From the NCBI GenBank assembly GCA_003427395.1, contig BFEA01000006.1, positions 2,808,665 to 2,872,664 of the forward strand: DNA of 64,000 bases, in the 5' to 3' direction. Below the pieces are notes generated by a model, which searched no databases, had not been told where the DNA came from, and worked only from the letters and a program-made list of their open reading frames with translations. Every line of letters starts with the position of its first letter. Positions within the stretch are counted from its first letter, which is position 1. This document shows positions 51,058 to 61,849 of the stretch, in pieces. Origin of the DNA: Chara braunii. Lineage: Eukaryota; Streptophyta; Charophyceae; Charales; Characeae. A program made the translations under genes and the position numbers.

Positions 51058-51879
51058 TTCTAACTTAACGGATGATTTTTGATATGACTGCCTCTTCTCG
51101 ATAGGCTTCCACCAAGGATCGAGTTACATCGTCTGATATACCAAACTCGGTGATTAGCGCGCCCAGATAATCTGCACTTCGCGATAGTGCATCAACCACC
51201 TTATTGTATTCTCCCATTAGAGGGTCAAGCTTGAAGTCGTACGTGTGTATGACTTCAATCCACCTCTTCAAGGCATTTGAGAGTACAGGATGTGTGTGGA
51301 TCCAGCACAATGTCTCATGGTAAGATCTCACGTAGAAGAATCTGCCTAGGAGGTAGTGCGTCCAATGGGCTAGCGCTCTAAAGAGTGCATAGAGCTCTCG
51401 CTCGTACGTGGGCTTAGCTAGTTTTTTAGATGGCATTTTTTTGCTCATGTTCTCGATGGGCCTCAACTTTTCCCCCTCCTTTTGCTCGAGGACCGCGCCT
51501 ATGCCATATTGGCTGGCGTTTGTGGTCACAACAAAGGGCTGCTCAAGATCGGAAGTTTGAGGACTTCATAGTGTGTCAGAGCATACTTCAATTTCTTCAA
51601 GGCTACCTCACACTCTTCGGTCCACTCCCAAGGGGTGTCAAGGCGGGTTAGGTCGGTTTATGGGGAAGCTACACTACTATAGTTTTTCACAAACGGGCGA
51701 TAGTAGCCCGTCATCCCCCAAAATGACCAGACCTCGGTAATAGTCTGAGGTCTGGGCCAGTCACATATGCTGGCCACTTTGGCATTGTCTGTCCTCAACC
51801 CGGCCGCAAAAGTCTCATGACCCAAGTACAAGATCTTGGTGCGACAAAACTCGCATTTCTCCAACTTAGCCTTGTTCAA
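51058..51879 (-). pseudogene. A6 RT thumb and RNase H
   Basis: LEKCEFCRTKILYLGHETFAAGLR and WGMTGYYRPFVKNYSS form the thumb. After a frame break comes RNase H from 51529: TTNASQYGIGAVLEQKEGEKLRPIE, KPTYERELYALFRALAHW, RSYHETLCWIHTHPVLSNAL. The usual catalytic TDAS is TNAS and the TDH is SYH, so the active site is damaged. The linker ends GALITEFGISDDVTRSLVEAYREE. Confidence 0.83.
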
Positions 51880-52593
51880 GTGCTGCCTTAGAAGACCTAG
51901 CGCACTGTTTTCACGTGCTCAACCTGCTCCTCTACAGTCTTACTAAAGATAAGAATATCGTCGAGGTACACAACGATAAAATTGTCCAAGTACTCCTAAA
52001 AGATCCGGTTCATTGCGTGTTGGAATGTCCCAGGAGCATTGCATAGACCAAAGGGCATCACCACAAACTCCTACAGACCGTACCTGGTTCGGAATGCGCT
52101 TTCGTGCTGGTTCTCAGGTCTAATGGCAATCTGAAGGTATCCGGACTTCATATTTATCTTTGTGAAGTACCGACATTCCGACACTCTTTATGGTGATGGC
52201 ATTGAGGCCCCTATAGTCAATGCACGTCCCTAAGGTACCCCCCTTCTTAGAAACGAATAGGACTAAAGCGCCATAAGGAGAGGTACTAGGCCGAATCCAT
52301 CCCTTCTTTGTGAGCTCTTTGAGCTGGAGGTGGAACTCGTCCAACTCCGCAGGAGACATCCTATAGATTCGTCCTCTAGGTAACTTGCTACCGGGGGCGA
52401 CTTCTATCGCATGGACAACCTCCTTTTCTACCATGGGGTTGGGCTTCTCAAAAAGGTTCTGATATTCAGCAACTACTGCTTCTATCATCGGGGGTGATTG
52501 TACGACCTCCCCCTCCTTAGAAACAAAGGTACATGCCCTCCTCACAATTTTGCTTATAATAGTTATAGAAAGAAGATGCACGCATGCAGCCAT
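51880..52593 (-). pseudogene. A6 reverse transcriptase
   Basis: [73 protein letters not shown] is readable. A deletion of about 45 bp then removes the [11 protein letters not shown] block, and the frame passes into noise. Further on, VVMPFGLCNAPGTFQHAMNRIF and YLDDILIFSKTVEEQ (about 51940-52060) can be read across stops. The catalytic Asp pair is intact but the palm is disrupted. Confidence 0.83.
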
Positions 52594-53447
52594 AGTTCTC
52601 CATTAGACTGCTAGCTTTAATAGTCTAACGGGTCATACATTTAGGCAACTTTGGATCATCACCTTCCTATCCCGATCGAATTGAGGTTGAGCAACCTCGA
52701 GGTAGTACATGCCTATCAGAAGATCGAATGGCAGCTCGTCACTAACAAGGAACGAGATCTTGTGTCTCGGTTCCCCTCCTCCATAGGAGAAGGTAGAGAC
52801 TACATCCTTGACATAGTCTTGGACAAGCATACTGTACGTGTTCGCTAGCGTAGATGCTACATATTTGCTTAGTCGCTGCACTTGGTCCCTGAGCGCAATC
52901 TATCCATCCTATGTTTGCGAAGGCCCCCACTTTGCAGCCACGCACATCAACTTCTACCACGAAGTGTTCACCCTTGGACCTTTGCTGATCATCGCCCAAG
53001 AGTCTCTGGGGTCCTTCCCTGACCTCCATAGGAGAAGGTATAAACTACATCCTTGACATAGTCTTGGACAACCATACTGTTGTGCTTGTTGGCTAGCGTA
53101 GATGCTACAAATCTGCTTAACGGCTGCACTTGGTCCCTTGAGCGCAGTCTATCCACACAAGCACGACTGATGAAGTTCCGTGTAGAGCCTATGTTTGCGA
53201 AGGCACCCACTTGACGACCACCTACATCCTCTACCACGAAATGTTCACCCCTAGGACATTTGTTGATCATTGCCCAAGAGTCTCTGGGGTCCTTCCATGA
53301 CATCTCAGTTTGTAATTCTTCTAAGGATTCAGACACATCTCTCAAGCAGAGCATCGATGGGTCTATATGTGTCTTCGGGGCGATAACTGGGTCAATGGCC
53401 TTGGCCAACGCCTGAAGTGGTGAAGGCAATGTTACCACTTCAGCACG
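52594..53447 (-). pseudogene. A6 pol leader and protease with ~245-bp tandem duplication
   Basis: The pol frame open from 53603 (-1 to gag) gives GPVGVLAALTRAEVVTLPSP, RGEHFVVEDVGGRQVGAFANIGSTRNFIS. The active-site position that is Asp in A3 (DIGSTRNFIS) is Asn here. After VQDYVKDVVYTFSYGG the sequence repeats: units 53026-53304 and 52781-53025 (reading direction right to left) share SKGEHFVVEV, FANIG and VQDYVKDVVSTFSYGGG. The left unit lacks about 32 bp of the active-site region. It continues to HKISFLVSDELPFDLLIGMYYLEVAQPQF. Confidence 0.83.
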
Positions 53448-53472
53448 AGTAAGAGCAGCTAACACTCCTACT
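53448..53472 (-). other. Conserved gag-pol junction hairpin, A6 copy
   Basis: A+GTAGGAG pairs with CTCTTAC+T across the loop TGTTAGCTG, with one G-U wobble. Position 5 is G-C where A3 has A-U. The gag stop lies in the 5' arm. The hairpin starts 10 nt after the heptamer GGGAAAC, as in A3. Confidence 0.78.
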
Positions 53473-55386
53473 GGCCCAAGGTGTTTCCCTGCGAAGTGCT
53501 TGAAGAAGCACCACCAGGGCTCGAAGACAAGCCTAGTACCGCAGGAGAGGCTACCTTCGTTGTGACCTTTTTGCCTCGGCAGGTCCTGGACGTATGCAGA
53601 CAAGTGCCCCTAGCAACTCTGTCCTTCCACACCTCGTAGTCTAAACCAAGTTTTACCCATGTGGGTTTTCCTTGGTCGCGTTCACCCTTGGACCGACCTA
53701 CTTTTTGCTTCCTGGTCCCCCTAGCCTTTTCTTTGATTGGAGCCACGACTCCCCTATCAGAAGTCTCACTAGCCCCATCCTGCTCTGCATCTTCCCCATA
53801 GTCAGGGAAGTCGTCAATCTCAGTCGCCTGACCATCATGGTCGACGAACATGAGATTGCCCTTCTTCCTCCAATCTTGGGGAAGCTTCTTCTTCCTACCA
53901 TCTCCTGGTTCTTGATGAGCGGTCCCAAGTTTAGCCAGTATATCTAAGGCTTTCTCGATGAACGTAGTGAAGGTATGGGCATCGAGGTTTGCCTCGTCCA
54001 CCAGCTTGTTCTTGGCGTATGTGGGCAGACATTGCAGATAAGTTATGAGGAGTACCTGAGGGTCGTAGCGCACACCAGGCACCACGATCAGACGTTCTAC
54101 GACGTCTTTGACTTCCTGCACAGTCCGGTACCGTTTGGAATCGAGACTGTTCAATGCGTCAATGGCCTTCTAAGCGCTTGAGGGTCATGCCACCAATTGT
54201 ACACAGCTCGTATGAAGTCTTCGAATGTGTGAGCTTGGGCCCAAACATCAAAATTTTTACCATAGCCCTGTTGCTGAACTAGACCATTCAACTATCGTGT
54301 TGTCGAACCCTCTAGAAAGGAGGCAGCGACTATAACTTACTGTTCTGGCCTTGTGAGCTTGTGCCTCACATAGGTAGGCACAATTCTCACCCAGGTGTCC
54401 AGGTCATGCTTTTACTTGTCGCTAGAAAAAGGTTTAGGACTCGGCAAGGGAATCTTGGGCATCCACCGCATGGGTTGGGTTGGCCCAGGTGATTGCTGCA
54501 ATGGCTGCATAGCCAATGAGACAGGTTGCTGCATGGCCAATGAGACAGGTTGCTGCATGCTAAGTTGAGCATGTCCTGACGATGCGACTGTAGCTGCCAA
54601 CATCATTGATGGTACGGGAGAAGTGCTACAAACGGGACCACTAACTGTTGCTAAACCACGGGAAAGAGGCATGCCAAACATAGGAGAAAAAGAGGGCCCT
54701 ACCGAAGACGGCGTTACTGAGGGACCCGCAACCGAAGGGGGAGCTACAAAATATTGAGGCTGCCTCATTATTGGACGAGGAGCCTACAGTGCAGCCAGAA
54801 TTCGGTTCTGGCCGGCCACTAGTTCAGCCAACACTTCCTGCTGGACAACCTGTGTTTCTGCCACGCAAAGAAGCGAGCGACGCAACGCCTGATTTGCAGG
54901 ATCCAGTGTTGACTCGTCCAGCGGTGCCGCCTAGTTCCTAGTCTAGCTTTTCTCAGTATTGCTTTCTCTCCTCGCTGCGCTGCTCTCAACTGCTGCTGCT
55001 TCTCTCAACTGCTGCTGCAACTCATCATGAAGGGCTTCCGCTTGGATGATCTCATAATCCTCTAGCGTGAGAGGAGACTGCTGGCTGACTTGTGAGCCAA
55101 CAAACTGACTAACGGGACCCTAAGAGACACCCTGAATAACACCTGACGAAGAGGCCTGGGACAAACCCTGTGACATAGAGACGGTAGCCATTGCGCCCTC
55201 GACGCTTGCTGCTGCTGCCCTGGACCTCCGTAATGCCACCCTCTCCCTGGCTTCCATCCATAGCCTCCTTTTCTCTCCTGGACCTAACTCCTGGAAAGTG
55301 ATCGGTCGACTTAGAGCAGTTCTGCGGGTCACTCTTAGATCTTCCACTAATCGTTCCTCCTCCTCACTACCAGTTGCTTCACTCAT
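53468..55386 (-). pseudogene. A6 gag
   Basis: It starts MSEATGSEEEERLVEDLRVT at 55386, followed by RRLWMEARERVALRRSRAAA. After frame breaks, 54768-54412 is Pro/Ser-rich with a 24-bp in-frame duplication giving QQPVSLAM twice (54512-54559), ending PMRWMPKIPLPSPKPFSSDK. From 54154: VKDVVERLIVVPGVRYDPQVLLITYLQCLPTYAKNKLVDEANLD and a Lys/Arg-rich tail (KARGTRKQKVGRSKGERDQG). The zinc knuckle has lost its CCHC core: RGTCLHTSRTCRGKK keeps only two Cys. It ends QGNTLGQ with the TAG used by the family. Confidence 0.83.
53483..53489 (-). other. Candidate -1 slippery heptamer of A6
   Basis: GGGAAAC on the minus strand, in phase G GGA AAC with the gag codons (Gln-Gly-Asn), 12 nt before the gag stop at 53470-53468. 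Pol is open in the -1 frame through this point. Confidence 0.7.
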
Positions 55387-56659
55387 GAGCTATAGTGGTG
55401 TGTGATGTAGACTAGAATCCACACCGAATCCTACCTCAGCATGACACCCAATCGAGTAATAATAATCAACTAATTCGGTCAGCCTGGAGAAAAGTAGACA
55501 AGCGGTAACCAGCAATCAATGTCAGGTCCTAAAGGTAAGTCTATTTCTATTTTTAGATTCCTCTAAAACAGAATGCAATACTACAAGGATTGGTCTATCC
55601 TATCTGCAACTGTCTGTCAGTTGTCACCAAGTTCGTACAACTAAACAATCAAAAATAAAAATAAATTACCTGTGGAGATGCATGCTGGATGGCAATTTAT
55701 CTAATTAGTTTCCAGCGAACAGTTGTCGAAATCCCCCCCCCCCTGTATCCCTCTTGAGTAGTCTCTTGTGTTGACGTCCTAAGCATCTGGTTGAGCAGCG
55801 TGTCTAAAGGTGTGCAATCCGGCCCACCTCTGTACCCCAAGTCTATGCTAAGCCTGCCAGCCCTGCACCTTGTTTATCCTCGCATGCAACAAGCCTTACT
55901 TTCGCCTCGCACGCAACGAGCCTTACTTCTGGTTGACTTGGCTGATCAAGAGGCAACGTCCTGAGGAATTATTTAACGCCGAAGACAGGACGAAGATCAC
56001 AACCAGAGTTTAATTCGGAACCTGCCAGAAATAATTATAGTCGGTATGGTGAGCGTCTCTTATAGGATTGGCATGCCCGGCATGACCTCTATTGCGAAGC
56101 AAGCAGAACGAAGGACTTGCGGCCTAGCATGCATGTACCAGTCCCAGCTGGTTGGCAGTGTGACTGGACCTGAGTGCTTCCTCCAGGGCCCTTCAGAGGC
56201 AACGCCCATCTCCCACCAGCTTGCTTACCAGGAAGAATGTCGACTCTCAAGGTTGAGCGCTCGCAACACTTCACAATGAGAGGACTCTCAAGACAAAAAC
56301 TCACTTTCTCACGGTAAGAAGCAATGAAGAGGGTAGATAAGGTAAGGAGCAACATACCTCATAATGGTGCTTCCAACCACAGATTTCTCACGAGTAACCT
56401 GTCATGCATTTATGATGATCAGTCGATGCCTCGGCAAAACCCCCAATGCAATGCAGTTCCACCTCGGCTTAAATTGCCACATTCAACAAGCTCTCATCAT
56501 CCAGCGTGCACCCCTATGTCAACACATAGCCTTCCAGGCGCGCCCTCACAACTCAGGGCCGCCTACACACCAACGCACAAGCTTTATCATTGGCCCCGTC
56601 ATTTCCCAACGAAGCACCAAACAGCTATTGCGAAGGAACCAGTGGAGTGGTTCGAACCA
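55387..56659 (-). other. 5' leader of A6, no gene
   Basis: Non-coding leader with family blocks (AATCAAAAATAAAAATAAATTACCTGTGGAGATGCATG split over 55647-55684, GAATTATTTAACGCCGAAGACAGGACGAAGATCAC near 55963, CTCTCAAGGTTGAGCGCTCG near 56233). A C10-type run lies at 55732-55742. Two copies of CGCACGCAACGAGCCTTAC-like sequence (55884 and 55907) form a short tandem repeat. Confidence 0.65.
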
Positions 56660-56671
56660 GCTCCGATACCA
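56660..56671 (-). other. Primer-binding site of A6
   Basis: On the minus strand TGGTATCGGAGC, three bases from the 5' LTR. Confidence 0.88.
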
Positions 56672-56674
56672 AAT

Positions 56675-57660
56675 TGCAGGGAAAATTAGCAATAGCGAGA
56701 TGACAGAATCCAGATTGCACAATCACATTGAAAGCCGAAATTCCCACAGTGTCCAGAAAGGAGCATTGCACCAATAATACACCAATGGAGAATCGTAACA
56801 CTAAATCCGAATGTCAATGGGAGCTTACTCTAGTCTTCACCAACATAAGAGTCTAGGCCCTTCCCCCTACTTGGCGCTCGATGCCCAGACTACTCCCAGA
56901 CAGCTACTATCTGCCTAAGAATTGACAATGCAACTGTTGACGTCAGCAGCCACTGAAGTACACGAAGATGTCCCCAAATGCAGACCATCGCCAACACCAG
57001 GTATGAGCCCTCACATCCTCATCCTCATCTCTATCTCTCTATCTCTCCCTCATCTTTCTCCCTTTTCTTCCCTCTGTACACCCGAAGACCACCACTGCGC
57101 CTTGTTGTATGTCCAAGCCCAGCCAGCTACGGAAGCCGGGCGTATGGCGCTGCCCTCAGCAGCGCCCTTCTTCACACATGACGGCACCTGCACAACACCT
57201 TGTCCCAGCGCTAGCAGAAGTACGCGAGCAATCGCTCCAACAGTGCTGCCACAAATTTGCAAGTGCCCGAATGCACTGCCAGGCAGCGAACTCTTTCCTA
57301 TATGGAGAGAGTCTGGCCTGGCCTGCAGCCTGGCTGGGTTGGGCTAGCGCTCGGAAGCTTCCGGTAGGCCCCAGGTAGCTGGACGTCTGTTGTTGCTGCT
57401 AGGCCTCGTTCAGTTGCGCCTCGCAACTGTCTATGTATGTTGCTGCTAATGTGGCCTAGAGCCCACATTTCAGAAAAGGCCTAGAAGGCCGTGGAAAGTA
57501 TTTGTGGCTCGGGTCCTGGGTTCCCTCAACTAACTGACGTGACACAACGGCTTGAGCCCCAAATACGAAATTGGCAACATTCGGCCTCTCGTGGTTTGTT
57601 AGGCCCACCATCACTTATGGCGGGCACCCCTTAGGCCTGTCGAGGAGCCACATCCTCGCA
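56675..57660 (-). repeat. 5' LTR of A6
   Basis: 986 bp from TGCAGGGAAAATTAGC to CATCCTCGCA, matching the 3' LTR along its length. The palindromic block is CTCTTTCCTATATGGAGAGAG (57291-57311). Confidence 0.92.
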
Positions 57661-57775
57661 ATCCTCTCAAACTTATTTCGAGAGCTGGGAATTTGGAGAA
57701 ACCCTTTTTTGATATGACATTGCCAGCAGTCCTCTCACTTGGATTGTTTTGGAAGAACTGACTGCACCATGCAGA

Positions 57776-57867
57776 AGCCATCTTGATTTGTGGGTGTCAT
57801 CGTTGCACATGGCCCATGCTAATATTATCTGTATTGTTCTGGTTTTGACGATCGTTGTGCAGGATGA
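57776..57867 (-). pseudogene. Second U6 snRNA-like sequence, decayed
   Basis: The reverse complement contains GAACAATACAGATAATATTAGCATGG, then CAACGATGACACCCACAAATCAAGATGG, which follow U6 in order. The ACAGAGA box is changed to ACAGATA and the 5' part is poorly conserved. No T-run terminator is present. The predicted U6 first base (about 57867) lies about 22 bp from the start of the element C LTR at 57890. Confidence 0.75.
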
Positions 57868-57889
57868 TATATCCTATCTTTGATCAATA

Positions 57890-58881
57890 TGCAGTAACCC
57901 GTGTTCTGCAGCCGGTCTGGGCTCTCAAACCAAGGCCCAGACGACACAGGCCAAACTCGGCGTGCGCCTGACAGTGAGACCACGCGCTGCTTGGAAAGTC
58001 AAAAGGTCTAAGTCAACTGTCAGGTCAAAGGTACCTCGCCCAGGCCCTGGTCAGATACACACACTTGTTGTGCGCAAGTACCCAGACAACATGGAGGCCA
58101 GCGGATATTCGGTTCCAGGCCAATCTGGGCCATCATCTGCGTTGACATCTCAATGGCTGAGAATTCCAGTATGTGGAGTCCAGACCCCGAGTCAACGCTA
58201 CATAAGCGCTGACTCGCTGCCTTTGAGATTCATTCAGTCTTCCGTCAATGCTGACTTCACGTGTTGACGACGTGACGCTGGCTCGACGCTGCGACGCTGG
58301 TGGACGCCAACTTTTGCTGGCACTTTGGAGATTACGGCGACGCACTGCTAGCTCGGCATGGTGGCTGGCTGGCTATTGTCTTCAAGGCATGTTGACGTGG
58401 CAGCCGCCACGCGTTGCTGCCGACGTGGCCGCTGCCACGTGTTCTATCTTCCGACGTGGCTGGGCTGCGGGATCGGCATTGATGTTCTGTTTCATCGTCA
58501 CTCGGGAGGAGATCATGATTGTGGGATGATTGTGGGATGATTGTGGACACATACCTGGTTATCTTGAGGTCGACATAGCTCCGGTACGTTGATGAGGGTC
58601 TGGTTGACGTGCCACGTGGCACACTAGAATATAACTTCAGATGTGTGTTCAGACTATTGATTATTTGAGGTGGTGATCAAGGAGGGAGCCCGAAGCAGGA
58701 GTGGGTCTTGTTATTTATTCCTCTCCTTTGTCTAATCTCCCTCCTCTCTCCTTCCTCTGTGTATGATTATCCCATCTCATTCTATCTAGACACTATTCTG
58801 ATTATTGATGCTCATCAGCGGGTTTGCATTCATCTGGGCTTGCATTTTCGACAAGTGTCTTCACGATCTGGGTTCATTGCA
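57890..58881 (+). repeat. 5' LTR of C (start inferred)
   Basis: The 3' end GGTTCATTGCA is fixed by the PBS. The start is inferred at TGCAGTAACCC (57890), because it is the approximate inverse of the end, as LTR ends usually are. The LTR would be 992 bp. It contains several GACGTGGC words (58391-58460, 58602-58621). Confidence 0.6.
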
Positions 58882-58884
58882 ATT

Positions 58885-58896
58885 TGGTAACAGAGC
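58885..58896 (+). other. Primer-binding site of C
   Basis: TGGTAACAGAGC, one base different from the initiator tRNA-Met site, three bases after the LTR end. Confidence 0.85.
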
Positions 58897-59982
58897 AGTA
58901 CGCCCCTGACGACGACGAAGACAGCACATGCGCGCCACGTGGTGCTAGGTAAGTAGGTGGGCGCTCAACGTGATTCTAGACATTCAGCGCACTACCATGG
59001 TGAATGAGATACTCGCGTGCTGGTTGTGGTGACATTCAAGATTGACAAGGACAACGACGACGAAGATCCCAACGCGATTGCTGATGTGGCAGTCGGGATT
59101 CCGAGAGTGACCGCTCGCCAGGTAGGGTCACGATAGTGACGTGTCGTGATCTATTGCTGACGTGGCATATTATGTGCCACGTCCAGGGACTCGAGTGCTG
59201 AAGATTGCTGATGTGGCAAATCTCACAGGCAGCAGATGAGCGACCCGGTCCTATTCAGATGCTGACGTGGCCTTTGGATGACTAGGCTTACTGCTGATGT
59301 GGCAGGGAAGGATCCTCACACCCGTCTTCTGACGTGATGATCACCTGCTGACATGGCATTGGCTCCACTGGCTGACGTGGCATTGGCTTGATTGGCTGGT
59401 GCGGCGACGCTATCACAACAAGACACGTGGAGAGAGGCACGTGGGAAGGACAAAACACACATTTGCTGACGTGGCATCCCTACTACTGGTTGATTGGACA
59501 TTGATGTGCTGACGTTGCAGGAGCTGCTATGTCGGCACTCCAAGGATGACAGTTGGCAGGCAGGTAGCTGCCAAGTAAGAGTTGCACTTTGAAGACGAAG
59601 GTGGTACAACTGATTGAAACTGGATAGCGGTAGTGCCAGTTGTCAAGAAGGGGTGAATCATCGCATGGACACCAGGAAGACACAGAGAAAAGAAGAAGAA
59701 GATTGCTGACAAACTGTTGGTGATTGATGTTGGCATACCTACCTTTGTTGTTTGCTGTGTTGTGTTGTTGTGCGTACTTACTTGTGTGTTGTATCTGATC
59801 ACACGGGCCTGAGGCGGTACCTGTACACTCTTGATTAGAACGTCATTGCACAAACAAACAAAAGAACAACAATAGTTAGAAATAAAATAATTGTATTTAT
59901 TTTCTTTTTCGGCTGACTGAAATTCTTGCTGTCATAGAATAGTGTGGCCATGGAATTTATTATTGTTCTTTGATTATTTATT
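58897..59982 (+). promoter_or_regulatory. Leader of C with a cluster of GCTGACGTGGCA words
   Basis: Between 59078 and 59520 the 12-mer GCTGA[C/T]GTGGCA or a close variant occurs about nine times (59082, 59157, 59208, 59260, 59293, 59347, 59371, 59465, 59508), mostly on the plus strand, often preceded by TT or AT. The core TGACGTGG combines the plant bZIP C-box and G-box (ACGTGG). Single copies also sit in the leaders of A1, A4 and A5. Whether this is a bZIP-responsive enhancer or an RNA-level element cannot be told from sequence. Confidence 0.55.
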
Positions 59983-60901
59983 GTGCCGCAGACGTATATC
60001 ACGATGTCTTCTTTTTGGAATTGTTTGAAATTGTCAGTGCTTACAAAATTTATTCCCTTTCTCTTCTATCCAGTCTCACTCATCTTCGGTATTGATGAGG
60101 AGACCCTTGACCTTCAAACCAGACATCAAGCGGACGAGCGGAAGAAGGTTTTGAATGCCCGCTTGGACCAATTGATTTTCGACCTTCGTGGTGCTGGTGC
60201 CGAAGTTGAGGCATATGTGAGAGAAAAGTTTGATTTGAAGGCAGCACGAGCTGCTATCGAACAGGCTAAATTAGGCACCGACATCATACTGATTCAGGAT
60301 GTACTAATCAAGTGTCGACAGGCATTTGATGAATATGCCATTGAGCAGCTTAGGAAGATTGCAGACCAAAAAGAAGAGAGAAATAAATGTGTCTGAAAAA
60401 ACTGTGGATGAAAATATCAGTCAGTTAGAAGGAGCACTGGAGAAGGAGAAGAAAAAGAAAGAAGAGTTGAGGAAGAAAAAGAGCGAACAACAAGAACAGA
60501 AAATCAAAGAAATCAGACAAATTGTTGTCAAGATTGAAGGGGAAGAGCAAGAAATTTCTTCGGCTCAGCTTGTGACTTACCTTGCCCACCTTGAAATGAA
60601 AATTGATCAGTATGGGGAACATATGCAGGCACAAATTGATGATGTGGCCGCAGGACTACGGACAATTACAAATTTGGTCAAAGAAAAGCACCAGGTGGTT
60701 GAGGAAGTCGAAATTGAAAAAAAAGAAAAACCAAAGAAATTATTAGGAGATGCCATGAAGTCTCTTAATGTAGAGACTAAGAAACGAGAAGAAAAGAAAC
60801 CGGAAGAAAAGAAAGGAGAACCTTCGAGTCCGCCGAAGTCTCCAACAAGAAAAAGGACCGCACCACACAGCCTGAGAAACCTAAGAAGAAAAATAAGGTA
60901 A
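59983..60901 (+). pseudogene. Element C gag N-terminal region
   Basis: The frame from 59983 (MPQTYITMSSFWNCLKL, possibly starting at the second Met, 60004) has a hydrophobic stretch LSVLTKFIPFLFYPVSLIFG. A charged helical part follows: QTRHQADERKKVLNARLDQL, VREKFDLKAARAAIEQAKLG. A one-base frameshift near 60385 moves the frame to a Lys/Glu-rich coiled coil (60390-60800: SQLEGALEKEKKKKEELRKK, VEEVEIEKKEKPKKLL). It ends in a basic Ser/Pro tail (SPPKSPTRKRTAPHSLRNLR). A stop at 60899-60901 separates it from the capsid frame. Confidence 0.7.
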
Positions 60902-60903
60902 AG

Positions 60904-61739
60904 ATGAAATTGCCCTACATGTTCTGCAACAAGAAAGATGAAAATTTGTTGCTTTGGATTGCCGAAATTCAGACACACTGCGGTACGGCCCCTGTGGAAC
61001 CCGAATCTCAAGTTGCTTTCTCTACTTCTTGTCTTGGAGGGCAAGCAAAGGAATGGGTTTTGGCTGAAGCCAATGCAGCGGGGTTCGATGATATCGGGGA
61101 GTGGGCTGCTACATTGACATTGAAGCAGTTCCTGAGTAAAATCAAGGAACGCTTCTTGGATAAGACGACGGTCGACAAGGTCTTTGATCAGCTCACTAAT
61201 CAAGGAATGGGTTTTGTCAGAAACATTGGACCTTAGTAGAAGCCTTGTCTCGGGAAGTGGATCGGTTGCTACAGGTTCCTGGTTTGAACCTGCAAGACAA
61301 CCAGGTCTTGTATATTTATTCCCGCGCTCTGCCAGAGCCCATCCAGGGACAGCTCGTGGCAGAGTCCAAATCTGGCAAGTACAACTATAGGCAGTTTTGT
61401 GATTTGGCTCTCCAACGAGAGCAAATGACTTCTCAGGTAAAAAATTCTTATGCATCTGTTGTGAAGTTTGGTGGTGGAGCAGGATCAGGCAAGCGGATAT
61501 TATGGCGCCAAAAGCGCCAAGACCACACCCTCGTCGTCTTTGATGATGATACTGTGGAGAAGTGGCCATTGGAGGCCGAGGGTGTGGCGAGCAGCAGTGA
61601 GTCTGGGAAGGGGGAAGTCACTGTTGCCGTGTTCAACAAGGGAGGACCACGACCACCAGTGAAGAAGAAGAAACCATGCTCATTTCCGGAGCATTTCGGA
61701 ATTGCGGCCGGGAAGCCCTGGGAAAATATGGTAATGTGA
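60904..61739 (+). pseudogene. Element C gag: capsid
   Basis: MKLPYMFCNKKDENLLLWIA, AFSTSCLGGQAKEWVLAEAN, FLSKIKERFLDKTTVDKVFD: the retrotransposon gag (capsid) domain, with a frameshift near 61230. The frame from 61245 continues SREVDRLLQVPGLNLQDNQV, YSRALPEPIQGQLVAESKSG, FCDLALQREQMTSQVKNSYA. A basic C-terminal region follows. It ends at a stop at 61737-61739, just before the knuckle. Confidence 0.82.
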
Positions 61740-61775
61740 CAAGAAACCTGGTAGGAGCGGATGGATAACGCGCAA

Positions 61776-61817
61776 TGCCTGAAGTGTGGTACTGCAGGCG
61801 ATGTGATCGCATGGTGC
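61776..61817 (+). pseudogene. Element C zinc knuckle, His lost
   Basis: CLKCGTAGDVIAWC keeps the spacing C-x2-C-x4-[D]-x4-C with Asp in place of the His ligand. It is the expected nucleocapsid knuckle between capsid and protease, inactivated by one substitution (CAC/CAT to GAT type). Confidence 0.75.
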
Positions 61818-61849
61818 CCGTTAATCCATAACCCAAAAGCGAGCCGCTA

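Larger units (their letters stand above)
48810..57660 (-). mobile_element. LTR retrotransposon A6 (Ty3/gypsy family A), minus strand
   Basis: LTRs 48810-49844 and 56675-57660 enclose PBS, gag, pol and polypurine tract in minus order. Flanking bases ATCT (48806-48809) and ATCC (57661-57664) fit a 4-bp target duplication with one change. Gag is readable with breaks. The protease has a duplicated segment and a changed active-site Asp, RT has a small deletion, and the integrase core is deleted. The gag-pol junction is intact. Confidence 0.9.
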
